From Pseudomonas rhodesiae (GTDB lineage Bacteria; Pseudomonadota; Gammaproteobacteria; Pseudomonadales; Pseudomonadaceae): DNA of 64,000 nucleotides. Both the position numbers and the translations under genes were made by a program. The number at the start of each line of letters is the position of its first letter. Position 1 is the first letter of the stretch. The stretch is taken from contig NZ_VFEU01000004.1 in the NCBI RefSeq assembly GCF_007858255.1, positions 124,001 through 188,000 of the forward strand, in the 5' to 3' direction. Positions 46,708-56,705 of this stretch are shown here, one piece after another. The notes beneath the pieces are model-generated. The model was not told where the DNA came from, searched no databases, and worked only from the letters and a program-made list of their open reading frames with translations.

Positions 46708-47451
46708 CTATACCCCTCCGAAACTGCCGGCCAAGGTGCCGATAATCAGCGCCCAGCCATCCACCAGCACAAACAGCATGATCTTGAACGGCAACGAGAT
46801 GATCAGCGGCGACAGCATCATCATACCCATGGCCATCAGCACGCTCGCCACCACCAGGTCGATGATCAGGAACGGAATAAAGATCATGAAGCCGATCTGG
46901 AACGCGGTCTTCAATTCGGAGGTGACAAATGCCGGCACCAGAATGGTCAACGGCGCCTGGTCGGGGCTGGCGATGTCGGTGCGCTTGGACAGGCGCATGA
47001 ACAGCTCAAGGTCGCTGGAGCGGGTTTGCGACAGCATAAAATCCTTGATCGGGCCCTGGGCCTTGTCGATGGCATCCTGGGCGGTCATTTTTTCCGCCAG
47101 GTAGGGTTGCAGGGCTTGCGTGTTCACCTTGTCGAATACCGGCGCCATGATGAACAGCGTCAAGAACAGCGCCATGCCGGTGAGGATCTGGTTCGACGGG
47201 GTTTGCTGCAGGCCCAACGCCTGACGCAGGATCGAAAAGACGATGATGATCCGCGTGAAACTGGTCATCAGCATGACGAACGCTGGGATAAAGCTCAGCG
47301 CGGTCATGATCAGCAGGATCTGCAGGCTCACCGAATACTCTTGCGCGCCCGCCGCATTGGTCCCCAGCGTAATGGCCGGGATCGACAACGGGTCGGCAGC
47401 CAGCGCCAAGGGCGCGGCCAGCAACAGCATGAGCGTCAATAAAACGCGCAT
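46708..47451 (-). CDS. fliP: Flagellar export apparatus protein FliP
   Basis: A 247-residue protein with a cleavable signal peptide (first 18 residues) and four membrane helices; [18 protein letters not shown] and [16 protein letters not shown] are family signatures. Core of the export gate. Its ATG shares a base with the fliO stop (TAATG). Confidence 0.95.
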   Translation of the reverse strand: MRVLLTLMLLLAAPLALAADPLSIPAITLGTNAAGAQEYSVSLQILLIMTALSFIPAFVMLMTSFTRIIIVFSILRQALGLQQTPSNQILTGMALFLTLFIMAPVFDKVNTQALQPYLAEKMTAQDAIDKAQGPIKDFMLSQTRSSDLELFMRLSKRTDIASPDQAPLTILVPAFVTSELKTAFQIGFMIFIPFLIIDLVVASVLMAMGMMMLSPLIISLPFKIMLFVLVDGWALIIGTLAGSFGGV

Positions 47452-47885
47452 TACTTCTTATCCTTCTGATCCTTGCCCAGCAATTCCATCAGGCGCTGGG
47501 CGAATTCGGGCGTGGCGGACTGGGTCTGCTCCACATTCACCGGTGTCTTGAGTACGTGCAGCGGGGTGATGCGACCTGGCGTAATGCCCAGCAGAATCTG
47601 CTCCTCCCCCACCTGCACCAGCACCAGCCGATCGCGCGGGCCGAGGGCGCGGGCACCGATCATTTCGATCACCTGGCCATTGCCAGGGCCTACGCGCTGC
47701 ACCCGGCGCATCAGCCAGGCCAGTACGAAGATCAAGCCCACCACCAGCAGCAGGCCGAGCACCAGTTGGGTAAGTTGCCCGCCAACACTGCCGACCACCG
47801 GCGCCGCAGCGGCCTGAGCCACCGGCTCCGCCGCCCACACGGGCAGCGCCAACGCGATCAACAGCCCCACCATCAGCCGTTTCAT
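47451..47885 (-). CDS. fliO: Flagellar biosynthesis protein FliO
   Basis: A 144-residue protein: signal-like N-terminus (about 1-20), one membrane helix ([19 protein letters not shown], about 40-58) and a small cytoplasmic domain ([20 protein letters not shown]). FliO helps assembly of the FliP ring. Confidence 0.92.
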   Translation of the reverse strand: MKRLMVGLLIALALPVWAAEPVAQAAAAPVVGSVGGQLTQLVLGLLLVVGLIFVLAWLMRRVQRVGPGNGQVIEMIGARALGPRDRLVLVQVGEEQILLGITPGRITPLHVLKTPVNVEQTQSATPEFAQRLMELLGKDQKDKK

Positions 47886-47886
47886 A

Positions 47887-48354
47887 TCAGCGCAACTTCT
47901 TGATGCGTTCGCTTGGGCTGATCACGTCTGTCAGGCGGATGCCGAACTTTTCGTTGACCACCACCACCTCGCCATGGGCGATCAGCGTGCCGTTGACCAG
48001 CACGTCCAGCGGCTCACCGGCCAGGCGGTCCAGCTCGATCACCGAGCCCTGGTTGAGCTGCAGCAGGTTGCGGATGTTGATGTCGGTGCTGCCCACTTCC
48101 ATGGAAATCGACACCGGAATATCCAGGATCACATCCAGGTTCGGACCGTCGAGGGACACCGGGTCGTTGTTCTTCGGCACGCTGCCGAATTCTTCCATCG
48201 GCAGGCGATTGCCGGCCGGCGCGGTGGCGGCGTCAGCGGCCAACAGCGCATCGATATCGTCCTGACCGACATCGCCGGTCTCTTCCAGGGCAGCCGCCCA
48301 TTCGTCGGCCAGGGCCTGGTCTTCGGCGGAAGTGTTTTCGTGTTCGGTAGCCAT
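47887..48354 (-). CDS. fliN: Flagellar motor switch protein FliN
   Basis: A 155-residue protein: an acidic N-terminal extension (about 1-75) and the C-terminal SpoA domain (VILDIPVSISMEVGSTDI, VVVVNEKFGIRLTDV). It forms the bottom of the C-ring with FliM. ATG 48354 fits family length. Confidence 0.94.
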   Translation of the reverse strand: MATEHENTSAEDQALADEWAAALEETGDVGQDDIDALLAADAATAPAGNRLPMEEFGSVPKNNDPVSLDGPNLDVILDIPVSISMEVGSTDINIRNLLQLNQGSVIELDRLAGEPLDVLVNGTLIAHGEVVVVNEKFGIRLTDVISPSERIKKLR

Positions 48355-48393
48355 TACATGTCCTCGGCGAAGCAAACATTCATAAATTAGGGA

Positions 48394-49362
48394 TCAGCGA
48401 CGGTTGATCGGCTCAACCACTTGCAATGCCAGGTTGCCCTTGTGGGAACCGAGCTTGACCTTGAACGACGGCACGCCATTGGCGCGCATGACCATTTGTT
48501 CCGGCAATTCCACCGGAATGATGTCCCCCGGCTGCATGTGCAGGATGTCCCGCAGGCGCAACTGACGGCGGGCCACGGTGGCGCTCAGCGGCACGTCGAC
48601 GTCCAGCAAGTCTTCGCGCAGCGCCTTGACCCAACGCTCGTCCTGGTCGTCCAGGTCGGACTGGAAGCCGGCGTCGAGCATCTCGCGCACCGGTTCGATC
48701 ATCGAGTACGGCATGGTCACGTGCAGGTCGCCACCACCGCCGTCGAGTTCGATATGGAAGGTGGACACCACGATGGCTTCGCTGGGACCGACGATGTTGG
48801 CCATGGCCGGGTTCACTTCCGAGTTGATGTACTCGAAATTGACTTCCATGATCGCCTGCCAAGCTTCCTTCAAGTCGATGAACGCCTGCTCCAACACCAT
48901 GCGCACCACCCGCAACTCGGTGGGGGTGAATTCACGGCCTTCGATCTTGGCGTGGCGGCCATCTCCACCGAAGAAGTTGTCCACCAGCTTGAACACCAAT
49001 TTGGCGTCGAGGATGAACAGCGCGGTGCCGCGCAAGGGCTTGATCTTGACCAGGTTGAGGCTGGTGGGCACGTACAGCGAGTGCACGTATTCGCCGAACT
49101 TCATCACCTGCACGCCGCCCACCGCCACGTCCGCCGAGCGGCGCAGCATGTTGAACATGCTGATACGGGTGTAACGGGCGAAACGTTCGTTGATCATTTC
49201 CAGGGTCGGCATGCGTCCACGGACGATGCGATCCTGGCTGGTCAGGTCATAACTTTTGACACTGCCAGGCTCGGCAGCCATTTCGGTCTGTACCAGACCA
49301 TCGTCGACGCCATGCAACAGCGCATCGATTTCATCCTGGGACAGCAGGTCCTGCACGGCCAT
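48394..49362 (-). CDS. fliM: Flagellar motor switch protein FliM
   Basis: A 322-residue protein. The N-terminal peptide DLLSQDEIDALLHG binds CheY-P; the middle domain (about 50-230) contains GGDGRHAKIEGREFTPTE and contacts FliG; the C-terminal SpoA domain (about 245-320) pairs with FliN. It lies nine bases after fliL. Confidence 0.95.
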   Translation of the reverse strand: MAVQDLLSQDEIDALLHGVDDGLVQTEMAAEPGSVKSYDLTSQDRIVRGRMPTLEMINERFARYTRISMFNMLRRSADVAVGGVQVMKFGEYVHSLYVPTSLNLVKIKPLRGTALFILDAKLVFKLVDNFFGGDGRHAKIEGREFTPTELRVVRMVLEQAFIDLKEAWQAIMEVNFEYINSEVNPAMANIVGPSEAIVVSTFHIELDGGGGDLHVTMPYSMIEPVREMLDAGFQSDLDDQDERWVKALREDLLDVDVPLSATVARRQLRLRDILHMQPGDIIPVELPEQMVMRANGVPSFKVKLGSHKGNLALQVVEPINRR

Positions 49363-49371
49363 GTCGTGATC

Positions 49372-49875
49372 CTACTGCAATACGAAGTTAGTGAAGAGCG
49401 CCTGTTCGACCACCGTTTTGCCCAGCTCTTTCTGGGCCACTTCCTGCACGCTGGCAGTGACCTTCTGGCGCAGCATTTCCTGGCCGACCGGCGTGGCCAG
49501 GGTGTCGAAACTCTGGCTGGAGAACAGCATCACCAGGTTGTTGCGGATCACCGGCATATGCACCTTGAGTGCATCCAGGTCCGACTGGTTGCGCGCCAGC
49601 AAGGTGATGCTCACCTGCAGGTAGCGCTGACGACCGTTCTGGTTGAAGTTGGCGACAAAGGCCGGAAGCATCGGCTCGAAGATTGCCGGTTGCTTGACGT
49701 TGGTGGCGGTTTCGGCGGCGGGTGCCGGTTTGCTTGCACTGCTGTGCATGATGTACCAGGTGCCACCCACCGAGGCGCCGATGGCCAGGAGCAGGCCCAC
49801 GACTATCAACAGAATAAGCTTGAGCTTACCTTTGCCTGCGGGTGCTTTTGCTGCTGCGTCGTCGCTCTTCGCCAT
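49372..49875 (-). CDS. fliL: Flagellar basal body-associated protein FliL
   Basis: A 167-residue protein: short cytoplasmic tail, one membrane helix (about 20-40, LILLIVVGLLLAIGASVGGT) and a periplasmic domain with LARNQSDLDALKVHMPVIRNN. FliL forms a ring around stators. It is the first gene of fliLMNOPQR-flhB, with a sigma-54 promoter 52 bp upstream. Confidence 0.94.
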   Translation of the reverse strand: MAKSDDAAAKAPAGKGKLKLILLIVVGLLLAIGASVGGTWYIMHSSASKPAPAAETATNVKQPAIFEPMLPAFVANFNQNGRQRYLQVSITLLARNQSDLDALKVHMPVIRNNLVMLFSSQSFDTLATPVGQEMLRQKVTASVQEVAQKELGKTVVEQALFTNFVLQ

Positions 49876-49926
49876 GCCAATAATCCGTCACTATTCGGGG
49901 ATTCATAGATCTACGGGAAGGCAAGA

Positions 49927-49941
49927 GCAAGTGTTATGCCA
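49927..49941 (-). promoter_or_regulatory. Sigma-54 promoter of the fliL operon
   Basis: The minus strand reads TGGCAT, AACAC, TTGC, a near-consensus -24/-12 element (TGGCAY-N5-TTGC) 52 bp before the fliL ATG. FleQ- or FleR-dependent control is expected from known Pseudomonas hierarchy. Confidence 0.8.
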
Positions 49942-49980
49942 GAGTTGTCTGGCTGAACACAGACAAGAGAACACCATAAA

Positions 49981-50076
49981 GTGTGGGAGTGGGCTTGCCC
50001 CCGGATAGCGGCGTATCAGTCAACTGATGTATGAACTGACACACACTCATCGGGGGCAAGCCCCCTCCCACATTTT
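49981..50076. repeat. REPIN upstream of fliL
   Basis: GTGTGGGAGTGGGCTTGCCC and, inverted, GGGGGCAAGCCCCCTCCCAC, about 50 bp apart. It occupies most of the 331-bp gap between fliK and fliL with the next REPIN. Confidence 0.85.
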
Positions 50077-50120
50077 GACCTCGTTTCGTCAATTGCCACT
50101 CAAGCTGGAATGCGATTCGA

Positions 50121-50206
50121 GTGGGACGGGGCTTGCCCCCGATAAGGGTCTGTCAGCTTATACATCGGCGGGCCGATACAGCGTTATCTAGGCAAGCCCC
50201 CTCACA
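50121..50206. repeat. REPIN abutting the fliK stop codon
   Basis: GTGGGACGGGGCTTGCCCCC at the left and GGCAAGCCCCCTCACAT at the right. The right REP ends at the base next to the fliK stop, so the fliK transcript would end in or read through these hairpins. Confidence 0.8.
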
Positions 50207-51553
50207 TCAGGCGTAGTAATCGACGGCACTGGAGCCGATCACTGTCGACGTCACGGGCGCCACAGCTTCAGCCACATCTACGTGACCACCGCTGTCGCCG
50301 ATGTCACCACGCCCACCCCCACTGCTCACACTGCGGGTTTGCGCCTGCTGCTGTTGCTGCTCCTGGCCACGGGACTGGTCGGAGACGTTGACGTCCACCT
50401 GCCCCATGCCCTGTTGGGCAAACATCTCACGCAAACGCCCGGACTGGTTTTCCAACGCTTCGCGCACCACCGGGTGGGCGCTCATAAAGTTGACCTGGGC
50501 CTGCTGGTCGGCGGTCATGTTGACCTTGATATCCAGGCGTCCAAGTTCGGCCGGCTGCAACTGGATCTCCGCCGACTTGAGGTTGGCGCTGGAGAGGTAC
50601 ATGACGCGGTTGACGATCTCGTCGGTCCAGCCGCTCTGGTGCATGGCCAGCGGCGCATTCGCGACGGGCGGTAAGGCATTGGCGGTTTTCGGCGTGGCAG
50701 CCTGGGTCAGGGCGGCGAGGCGGTTGGCGAAGTCATCGACCCGGGTGTCGCTGCTAGCGCTCTTGAGATCCTTCAACCCCTCGTCGATCAAGCCGCTGAA
50801 AGCTTTGTCGCCGCCTTGGTCAGTGCTGTCCTTGGTGGCTTGCTGGTCGACCATATTGGCCAGGCCAGCGGCGAAGTTCTGCGCGGCGGTGGGTTGTTCC
50901 TGGGTTGGTGCCGGGGCGGTTTTCGCCGGGGCCTGGCTGCTGGCGGACACATGGCCGCCCTGCTCCATGGCCAGGCGCACGGCTGGCATTGCATCCAGAG
51001 GGTCGGCCTCGGGGTCGAAAGCGGGCTTGACCTCTTCACTGGCCGCCACCGGCGCGAGCGGCGCAAGCGGCGCGGCAACCGGCGGCTGCGTCTTATCATC
51101 GGCAGTGTCAACGACCGGAGCCGGGGTTTCCACCGGCACAGGCACCGCGACCGGCACGACAGCGGCGATCAACGCGGGGTCAACCGCAGGCTGCTGCGCC
51201 AGGCTCGGGTCGGCTGCGGCGGCGTCGTCCTGAGCGGCATCATCATCGGCTTTGGCCGGTGGATTAGCGGCAGGCAAGGTATTGCCGCTATCGGCAACCG
51301 CCGGTGTCTTGGCGGCAGGCTGATCACCCCCGGCGGCAGGTTTGGCGCTGGCATCGGCGGACTTGTCGCGAGAGGGTTTGACGCTGTTGTCATCGCCCTT
51401 GAGGCTGGGCTTGGAACCCTGGCTGGCGAACACTTGAGCGAAGCCAGGGCCCTTGTCCCGTGGCTCCGCCGCCACCGCCGGCGAGTTGGCGGCGGGCGCT
51501 TGGGCCTTGGCTGCGGGGGCAGCCTGAAGAAGCGAATTCGTGGCGACTGGCAT
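50207..51553 (-). CDS. fliK: Flagellar hook-length control protein FliK
   Basis: A 448-residue protein. The first 300 residues are Ala/Pro/Lys/Asp-rich and disordered (the ruler part); the C-terminal domain (about 325-415, IQLQPAELGRLDIKVNM, REALENQSGRLREMF) is the conserved switch domain that meets FlhB; a Gln run (QEQQQQQAQ) follows. ATG 51553 has GGAG nine bases upstream; a sigma-54 element precedes it. Confidence 0.93.
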   Translation of the reverse strand: MPVATNSLLQAAPAAKAQAPAANSPAVAAEPRDKGPGFAQVFASQGSKPSLKGDDNSVKPSRDKSADASAKPAAGGDQPAAKTPAVADSGNTLPAANPPAKADDDAAQDDAAAADPSLAQQPAVDPALIAAVVPVAVPVPVETPAPVVDTADDKTQPPVAAPLAPLAPVAASEEVKPAFDPEADPLDAMPAVRLAMEQGGHVSASSQAPAKTAPAPTQEQPTAAQNFAAGLANMVDQQATKDSTDQGGDKAFSGLIDEGLKDLKSASSDTRVDDFANRLAALTQAATPKTANALPPVANAPLAMHQSGWTDEIVNRVMYLSSANLKSAEIQLQPAELGRLDIKVNMTADQQAQVNFMSAHPVVREALENQSGRLREMFAQQGMGQVDVNVSDQSRGQEQQQQQAQTRSVSSGGGRGDIGDSGGHVDVAEAVAPVTSTVIGSSAVDYYA

Positions 51554-51605
51554 GATAAAGGTCTCCACTGCATGGGGATCGAGGGATGCAGTATCGAGAG
51601 CTAAA

Positions 51606-51620
51606 GCAAGAGTCGGGCCA
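51606..51620 (-). promoter_or_regulatory. Probable sigma-54 promoter of fliK
   Basis: The minus strand reads TGGCCC, GACTC, TTGC, one base off TGGCAC-N5-TTGC with correct GG/GC spacing, 53 bp upstream of the fliK ATG. Confidence 0.65.
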
Positions 51621-51655
51621 AGTATGGTTTCTGCCTTCGGACTGCGGGTTGACCG

Positions 51656-52000
51656 CTACACCTGAAACCGCTGACGCTCCGACTCATACAGCGGCTTGAC
51701 CACCGCAAACTCATGATCGATCTGATCCACCAGCGCCTCCAGATTCGCGGTCGGCTCGCCGGATTCCAGCTCCAGCCGCTCGCACAACTGCGCCAGACGT
51801 ACAGCCCCCAGGTTGCCGCTGCTGCCCTTGAAGCTGTGGGCGATCTTGCCTAATGCCTTGGCGTCATCCCGCGCCGTGCGCAGCGCTTCGATGCGTTTTT
51901 GCGAATCGTCGAGAAAGGTTTCGAGCAGCTTGGGGTACTCGCCTTCCATCACTTCCTGCAAACCCGACAACACGTCAGGGTCCAGATGAACATCGACCAC
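51656..52000 (-). CDS. hptB: Histidine phosphotransfer protein HptB
   Basis: A 114-residue Hpt domain with the phosphoacceptor His in IAHSFKGSSGNLGA (about residue 53). HptB takes phosphate from hybrid kinases and passes it to HsbR, which leads to biofilm/motility switching in P. aeruginosa. The start is GTG 52000 behind GGAGCG. It is the last gene of hsbA-hsbR-hptB. Confidence 0.88.
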   Translation of the reverse strand: MVDVHLDPDVLSGLQEVMEGEYPKLLETFLDDSQKRIEALRTARDDAKALGKIAHSFKGSSGNLGAVRLAQLCERLELESGEPTANLEALVDQIDHEFAVVKPLYESERQRFQV

Positions 52001-52030
52001 TTGCTCGCTCCTTGATCAAGAATCGGCGGA

Positions 52031-53749
52031 TTATGCCAGAGCCTCCCAGGAAAACTCCACGCAGACACAGCGCCCGCCATCGGACCAGCGTATGTCGCGG
52101 CTGAGCTGACGCACCAGGCCCAAGCCCCGACCGGACAGACGATCGATATCCATTGGCTGCGCCAGCACTTTTTCCACGTCAAACCCGGGGCCGCTGTCTT
52201 CGATCCGCAAGGTCATCGTCCCGCCCGCTCCATTGGGCACCACCTGCACCTGCACCCGCACGTAACCACTGTCCAGTTGAGCCAGGCGCTCGTTGCGCTG
52301 GCGATAATATTCGGCAAAGCCCTGGGCATCGCGCTTGAGCAAAGAGTCCAGGCCGAGTACGCCGTGCTCCAGCGCGTTGGAGTACAGCTCGGCCATCACG
52401 CTGTAGAGCGCGCCGCTCTGTGCACGCAGGCCGTGGATCTCCAACAGCAGTTGCAACAGGTAGGGCAACGGGTTGTAGCGCTTGAGGGTTTCGGCGCGAA
52501 ATTCGAAATTCACCGACCAATCCCGTGGGCACGACTGGCCGCTGTCGGCATACAACGGCCCGGTGGCGCGCGTCGCCAGACCCGACCGCAAGGTGATCTC
52601 CACCATGCTCACGTCATCACGGGCTTCACCGCGAAACGCGACCAGGGCCTGTTCGATGTCGTCGAACAGACGATCGGGCTCGCGGTTGGTGTCGAATACT
52701 TGTTGCAGGCGTTCAACCCCAAACAATCGATCATTGGCGTCGGCGGTTTCCAACACCCCATCGGACAGCAGAAACACCCGATCGCCCAGGGCCACGGGCC
52801 AGACTTCAGTGCGGTCGTCGAACAGTTCCGCCGACAGTACCCCCAGCGGCAAATGCCGCGACGCCAATGGCGTGCGTTTGCCGGTGGTCACTTCAAGCAC
52901 GTAGCCCTCGGGCATGCCGCCGTTCCACACCTCGACCACGCGCCGATCGGTACTCAGGCACAGCAGGGTGGCGCAGCAGAACATGTCCACCGGCAGGATG
53001 CGTTTAAGCTTGGCGTTCATCTCGCGCAAGATCTGCGTCAGGCCGTAGCCTTTGGCGGTCATGCCGTAGAACACTTCCGCCAGGGGCATGGCCCCCACCG
53101 CTGCCGGCAAACCGTGGCCGGTGAAATCGCCGAGCAGCACATGCATATCACCCGAAGGCGTGTAGGCCGCCAGCAGCAAGTCCCCGTTGAACAACGCATA
53201 GGGCGATTGCAGGTAGCGGATATTCGGCGCGGCATTGATACAGCCCGAATGCGCGACCTTGTCGAACACTGCCTTGGCCACCCGTTGCTCGTGCAGCAGG
53301 TAGTCATTGTGCTTGGCGATCAGGTCGCGCTGCTGCAAGACCGTGGCTTGCAGGCGGCGCAGGCGGTCCATGGCGTTGATCTTCGCGGCCAGGAGCAAGG
53401 GGTTGTAGGGCTTGGCCAGGAAGTCATCGCCGCCGGCGTCCAGGCACTCGGCCAGGTCGGCGCTGTCGGTCAGGGAGGTGAGGAAGATGATCGGCACCAA
53501 GGCTTCGCCGGACAGCTGCTTGATCCAGCGCGCGGCTTCGAAGCCGTCCATCACCGGCATCAGCGCATCCATCAACACCAATTGCGGACGCGCGCGCGTG
53601 AATACCTCGACCGCTTCGCGCCCATTGGCGGCGGTGAGCACTTGATGCCCCTGACGTCGCACAATGGTCGACAGCAAGAGCAAGTCAGTGGCGCTGTCAT
53701 CGGCGATCAGGATCGTAAGCGCCTCATGGGCGGGGGCCAGGGCGCTCAA
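52031..53749 (-). CDS. hsbR: HsbR, response regulator with PP2C phosphatase and anti-sigma kinase domains
   Basis: A 572-residue protein: receiver (about 10-130, ILIADDSATDLLLL, Asp in LVLMDALMPVMDG), coiled linker, PP2C/SpoIIE-type phosphatase (about 190-395, LLGDFTGHGLPAAVGAM, FLLSDGVLETADAND) and a HATPase_c anti-sigma kinase domain (about 430-570, MAELYSNALEHGVLG, RIEDSGPGFD). In the known system it dephosphorylates or phosphorylates HsbA depending on HptB input. ATG overlaps the hsbA stop (ATGA). Confidence 0.9.
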   Translation of the reverse strand: MSALAPAHEALTILIADDSATDLLLLSTIVRRQGHQVLTAANGREAVEVFTRARPQLVLMDALMPVMDGFEAARWIKQLSGEALVPIIFLTSLTDSADLAECLDAGGDDFLAKPYNPLLLAAKINAMDRLRRLQATVLQQRDLIAKHNDYLLHEQRVAKAVFDKVAHSGCINAAPNIRYLQSPYALFNGDLLLAAYTPSGDMHVLLGDFTGHGLPAAVGAMPLAEVFYGMTAKGYGLTQILREMNAKLKRILPVDMFCCATLLCLSTDRRVVEVWNGGMPEGYVLEVTTGKRTPLASRHLPLGVLSAELFDDRTEVWPVALGDRVFLLSDGVLETADANDRLFGVERLQQVFDTNREPDRLFDDIEQALVAFRGEARDDVSMVEITLRSGLATRATGPLYADSGQSCPRDWSVNFEFRAETLKRYNPLPYLLQLLLEIHGLRAQSGALYSVMAELYSNALEHGVLGLDSLLKRDAQGFAEYYRQRNERLAQLDSGYVRVQVQVVPNGAGGTMTLRIEDSGPGFDVEKVLAQPMDIDRLSGRGLGLVRQLSRDIRWSDGGRCVCVEFSWEALA

Positions 53750-54051
53750 TTGATGTCGAACAGCTTGTCGAAGTTGGAGATGGCGAGGATTTTGCGCACG
53801 TCAGAGTTGCTGTTGATGACCCTGACCTCAGATTCGTCGCCCCCCGCGTGGTCCCGCAGCAACAGCAGCATGCCCAGGGCGGAACTGTCCAAATAGGTAG
53901 TGTCTTTGAGGTCGACGATATAGGTATCCGGTGCCTTGTAGAACGGCTCGTAAGCGTCACGAAAGAGCTGGTGGCTGCTGAAATCGAAGCGGCCTTTGAT
54001 AACGATGGTCAACTTCTTCCCGTCCGGGGATACAACTGACTCGACTGACAT
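53746..54051 (-). CDS. hsbA: HsbA, STAS-domain anti-anti-sigma factor
   Basis: A 101-residue STAS domain with the phosphorylatable Ser in TTYLDSSALGMLLLL (about residue 56). In P. aeruginosa, HsbA binds FlgM or the diguanylate cyclase HsbD by phosphorylation state, choosing between motility and biofilm. ATG 54051 fits the domain; AGGAAG lies upstream. Confidence 0.9.
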   Translation of the reverse strand: MSVESVVSPDGKKLTIVIKGRFDFSSHQLFRDAYEPFYKAPDTYIVDLKDTTYLDSSALGMLLLLRDHAGGDESEVRVINSNSDVRKILAISNFDKLFDIN

Positions 54052-54129
54052 ATGACTGCTTCCTTGTCGTGGGGGGCGTACACACAAGGTTTAGCAGTTG
54101 AACCGAGTACGGGCAACACAGCCCGTCAT

Positions 54130-54579
54130 TTAGAACTGTTCCGGACGCGGCAGGCGTTGGGACAGTTCATCCAGCAACTTCTGCTCGCGCTTGTCTTCAA
54201 TCGCCCGCGCTTCATCGATATAGCGCTGCACCAGTTTGCGCAGACCTTCGACGCGGGCGAATGCCTGCTGCCAGCTCTCACGGGCCTTGTCGAGGTTGTT
54301 CTGGTGCCAGGCCAGGCTTTGACGCTGCTGGCCGACGGCGGTTTCCAACTGGTTGAGAAAGCCCTGATAGCCCATCAGCCATTGGCCCGATACGCCTTTG
54401 GCGCCGCGCTCGATCCACTGCTGCTGGTACTCGCCGCGAAAGCGCTCCAGGTCGCCCAGCTTGCTTTCGGCCAAGCGCACTTGGCCCTGGAAATACCCCA
54501 GGCGCTGCACCGCGGTTTTTTCGGCCTTTTCGGCCATGTCCACCACCGGGGCCAAGCGTGACGCGCGACTGCTGGCCAT
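54130..54579 (-). CDS. fliJ: Flagellar export chaperone FliJ
   Basis: A 149-residue, almost wholly coiled-coil protein rich in Arg, Glu and Gln (LGYFQGQVRLAESKLGDLE, QRQSLAWHQNNLDKARESWQ). FliJ escorts chaperones and fits into the FliI ring. It lies three bases after fliI. Confidence 0.92.
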   Translation of the reverse strand: MASSRASRLAPVVDMAEKAEKTAVQRLGYFQGQVRLAESKLGDLERFRGEYQQQWIERGAKGVSGQWLMGYQGFLNQLETAVGQQRQSLAWHQNNLDKARESWQQAFARVEGLRKLVQRYIDEARAIEDKREQKLLDELSQRLPRPEQF

Positions 54580-54582
54580 GGC

Positions 54583-55941
54583 TTAGCCGCCTGGCGCCGG
54601 GGCGAAGATCGACTGCAAGTGCGCTTCGCTTTCGCCCATGCTGATCTTGTCGTTGAGGCCCTGGCGCAGGTACGTCACCAACTGCGGTTGCAGGGCGATG
54701 GCCAGGTCGGTATCGCGATCGCCGCCGGCCACATAAGCGCCGACGCTGATCAGGTCGCGACTCTGCTGATAACGCGACCACAGCTGCTTGAACTGCTGCG
54801 CACGGGTCATGTGCTCGGGCGTGACCACCGCCGGCATCACCCGGCTGATGGATGCTTCGATGTCGATGGCCGGGTAGTGCCCCTCCTCCGCCAGGCGCCG
54901 CGACAACACGATATGGCCGTCGAGTACGCCCCGGGCCGAGTCGGCGATGGGGTCCTGCTGGTCGTCGCCTTCGGACAGCACCGTGTAGAACGCGGTGATC
55001 GAGCCCCCACCGGCCTCGGCGTTACCGGCGCGCTCCACCAGCTTAGGCAGCTTGGCGAACACCGACGGCGGGTAACCCTTGGTGGCCGGCGGCTCACCGA
55101 TGGCCAGGGCGATTTCCCGCTGGGCCTGGGCGAAACGGGTGAGCGAGTCCATCAGCAACAGGACGTTCTTGCCCTTGTCGCGAAAGTATTCGGCGATGCG
55201 CGTGCAATACATGGCGGCGCGCAGTCGCATCAGCGGCGCATCGTCGGCAGGGGATGCAACCACCACCGAGCGTTTGAGACCTTCCTCGCCGAGGCTGTGC
55301 TCGATGAACTCCTTCACCTCCCGGCCCCGCTCGCCGATCAGCCCAACCACGATGATGTCGGCCTCGGTAAAGCGCGTCATCATGCCCAGCAACACCGACT
55401 TACCCACGCCGGTACCGGCGAACAGGCCCAGACGCTGGCCGCGACCGACCGTCAATAAACCGTTGATGCTGCGAATCCCCACGTCCAGCGGCACGCTGAT
55501 GGGGTTACGGTTGAGCGGGTTGATGGTGGGACCGTCCATCGGCACCCAATCTTCGGCCTTCATACCGCCCTTGCCGTCCAGCGCGCGCCCGGCGCCGTCG
55601 AGCACGCGACCGAGCATGCTCATGCCCATGGGCAGGCGGCCGGTATCGGCCAGGGGCACCACGCGGGCACCGGGGGCGATGCCCGCCAGGCTGCCCACGG
55701 GCATCAGGAAAATCTTGCTGCCGGAAAACCCCATGACCTCGGCTTCAACCTGCACCGGGTGATAACTGTCGTCGTTGATCACCATGCAGCGGCTGCCCAT
55801 GGCGGCGCGTAAACCTTCGGCTTCGAGGGTCAGGCCAACCATGCGCAACAGCCGCCCTTCCAGGATCGGCTGGCCGGGCAATTCAGTGGCTTCGGTGTAA
55901 GCGCTCAAGCGCTTGGTGAAGCTGGTGCGATCAAGGCGCAT
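54583..55941 (-). CDS. fliI: Flagellar export ATPase FliI
   Basis: A 452-residue F1-beta-like ATPase: Walker [18 protein letters not shown] (about 178), Walker [17 protein letters not shown] (about 265), and SGRGV-like [23 protein letters not shown] 55941 overlaps the fliH end by 11 bp and gives the family start MRLDRTSF. Confidence 0.95.
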   Translation of the reverse strand: MRLDRTSFTKRLSAYTEATELPGQPILEGRLLRMVGLTLEAEGLRAAMGSRCMVINDDSYHPVQVEAEVMGFSGSKIFLMPVGSLAGIAPGARVVPLADTGRLPMGMSMLGRVLDGAGRALDGKGGMKAEDWVPMDGPTINPLNRNPISVPLDVGIRSINGLLTVGRGQRLGLFAGTGVGKSVLLGMMTRFTEADIIVVGLIGERGREVKEFIEHSLGEEGLKRSVVVASPADDAPLMRLRAAMYCTRIAEYFRDKGKNVLLLMDSLTRFAQAQREIALAIGEPPATKGYPPSVFAKLPKLVERAGNAEAGGGSITAFYTVLSEGDDQQDPIADSARGVLDGHIVLSRRLAEEGHYPAIDIEASISRVMPAVVTPEHMTRAQQFKQLWSRYQQSRDLISVGAYVAGGDRDTDLAIALQPQLVTYLRQGLNDKISMGESEAHLQSIFAPAPGG

Positions 55942-56695
55942 CGGGGGCGTCCAGGTCAATGCTCAGGTCAGGTTCGGCCGGGTTCAGCACCTGCTCGTGC
56001 TGTTGATCGAGCAACTTGGCCATGATCTGGCTGATGCGGGTTTCCACCGTGGCATCGATGCGGCTGTGCTCGGTCTCGACGCGGCAACCGCCGGGCTGCA
56101 ACGCGGCGTCTTCGACGATGCGCCAGGTTTCTTCATGGCGCTCGCGCAGGGCTTTGACCTGTTCGAAATCCTGCGGGTTGATGTACAACCGCACATTGCC
56201 GACGCCCAGGGGCAGCAGCTTGAGGGCTTCGCGCATGACGCTTTCGATCTGGCTGGAGTCCAGCGCCAACTCACGCTGAATCACCTGACGCGTCATGTGC
56301 TCCACCAGGCGCACCATGGCTTTTTCGATCTGGGTGTCCTGTTCGGCGATAGGCTCGAACAAGCTACCCATCAAGCGCTCCAGGCTGGCCAGTTTCACCG
56401 CCAGCGCGGCCTCGGCTTCCTGGCGCACCTTGAGGGTGGTGCTGCGAAAACCGTCTTTCTCACCGGCAGTGAAGCCCTCGTTGTAAGCCTCCTGACGGAT
56501 GCTTTCCAGCTCTTCCAGGGTCAGTGGCTGGACTTCTTCCAGCGGCACTTCTTCCATTTCCACCGGCGGCTCTTCCACCGGTTCCGGCTCGGGCTCAGGC
56601 ACATGCGGGTCGAAGCTGGGCAGCGACCAGATGTCGAACCCGCCGACATCCCGTGCGCGAATCAGATCGCTGGGTGCCTCATCTTTGCTCGACAT
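55931..56695 (-). CDS. fliH: Flagellar assembly protein FliH
   Basis: A 254-residue protein: acidic Pro/Glu-rich N-terminal third ([20 protein letters not shown]), a helical middle and the C-terminal FliI-binding domain ([20 protein letters not shown]). It regulates FliI and docks it at the C-ring. ATG 56695 is preferred to an upstream TTG. Confidence 0.92.
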   Translation of the reverse strand: MSSKDEAPSDLIRARDVGGFDIWSLPSFDPHVPEPEPEPVEEPPVEMEEVPLEEVQPLTLEELESIRQEAYNEGFTAGEKDGFRSTTLKVRQEAEAALAVKLASLERLMGSLFEPIAEQDTQIEKAMVRLVEHMTRQVIQRELALDSSQIESVMREALKLLPLGVGNVRLYINPQDFEQVKALRERHEETWRIVEDAALQPGGCRVETEHSRIDATVETRISQIMAKLLDQQHEQVLNPAEPDLSIDLDAPDAP

Positions 56696-56705
56696 GGACA
56701 ACGCC

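Noticed and set aside
42394..50206. Repeated palindromes considered as a CRISPR array
   Set aside because: They are REP/REPIN units at irregular spacing, without uniform spacers or cas genes.
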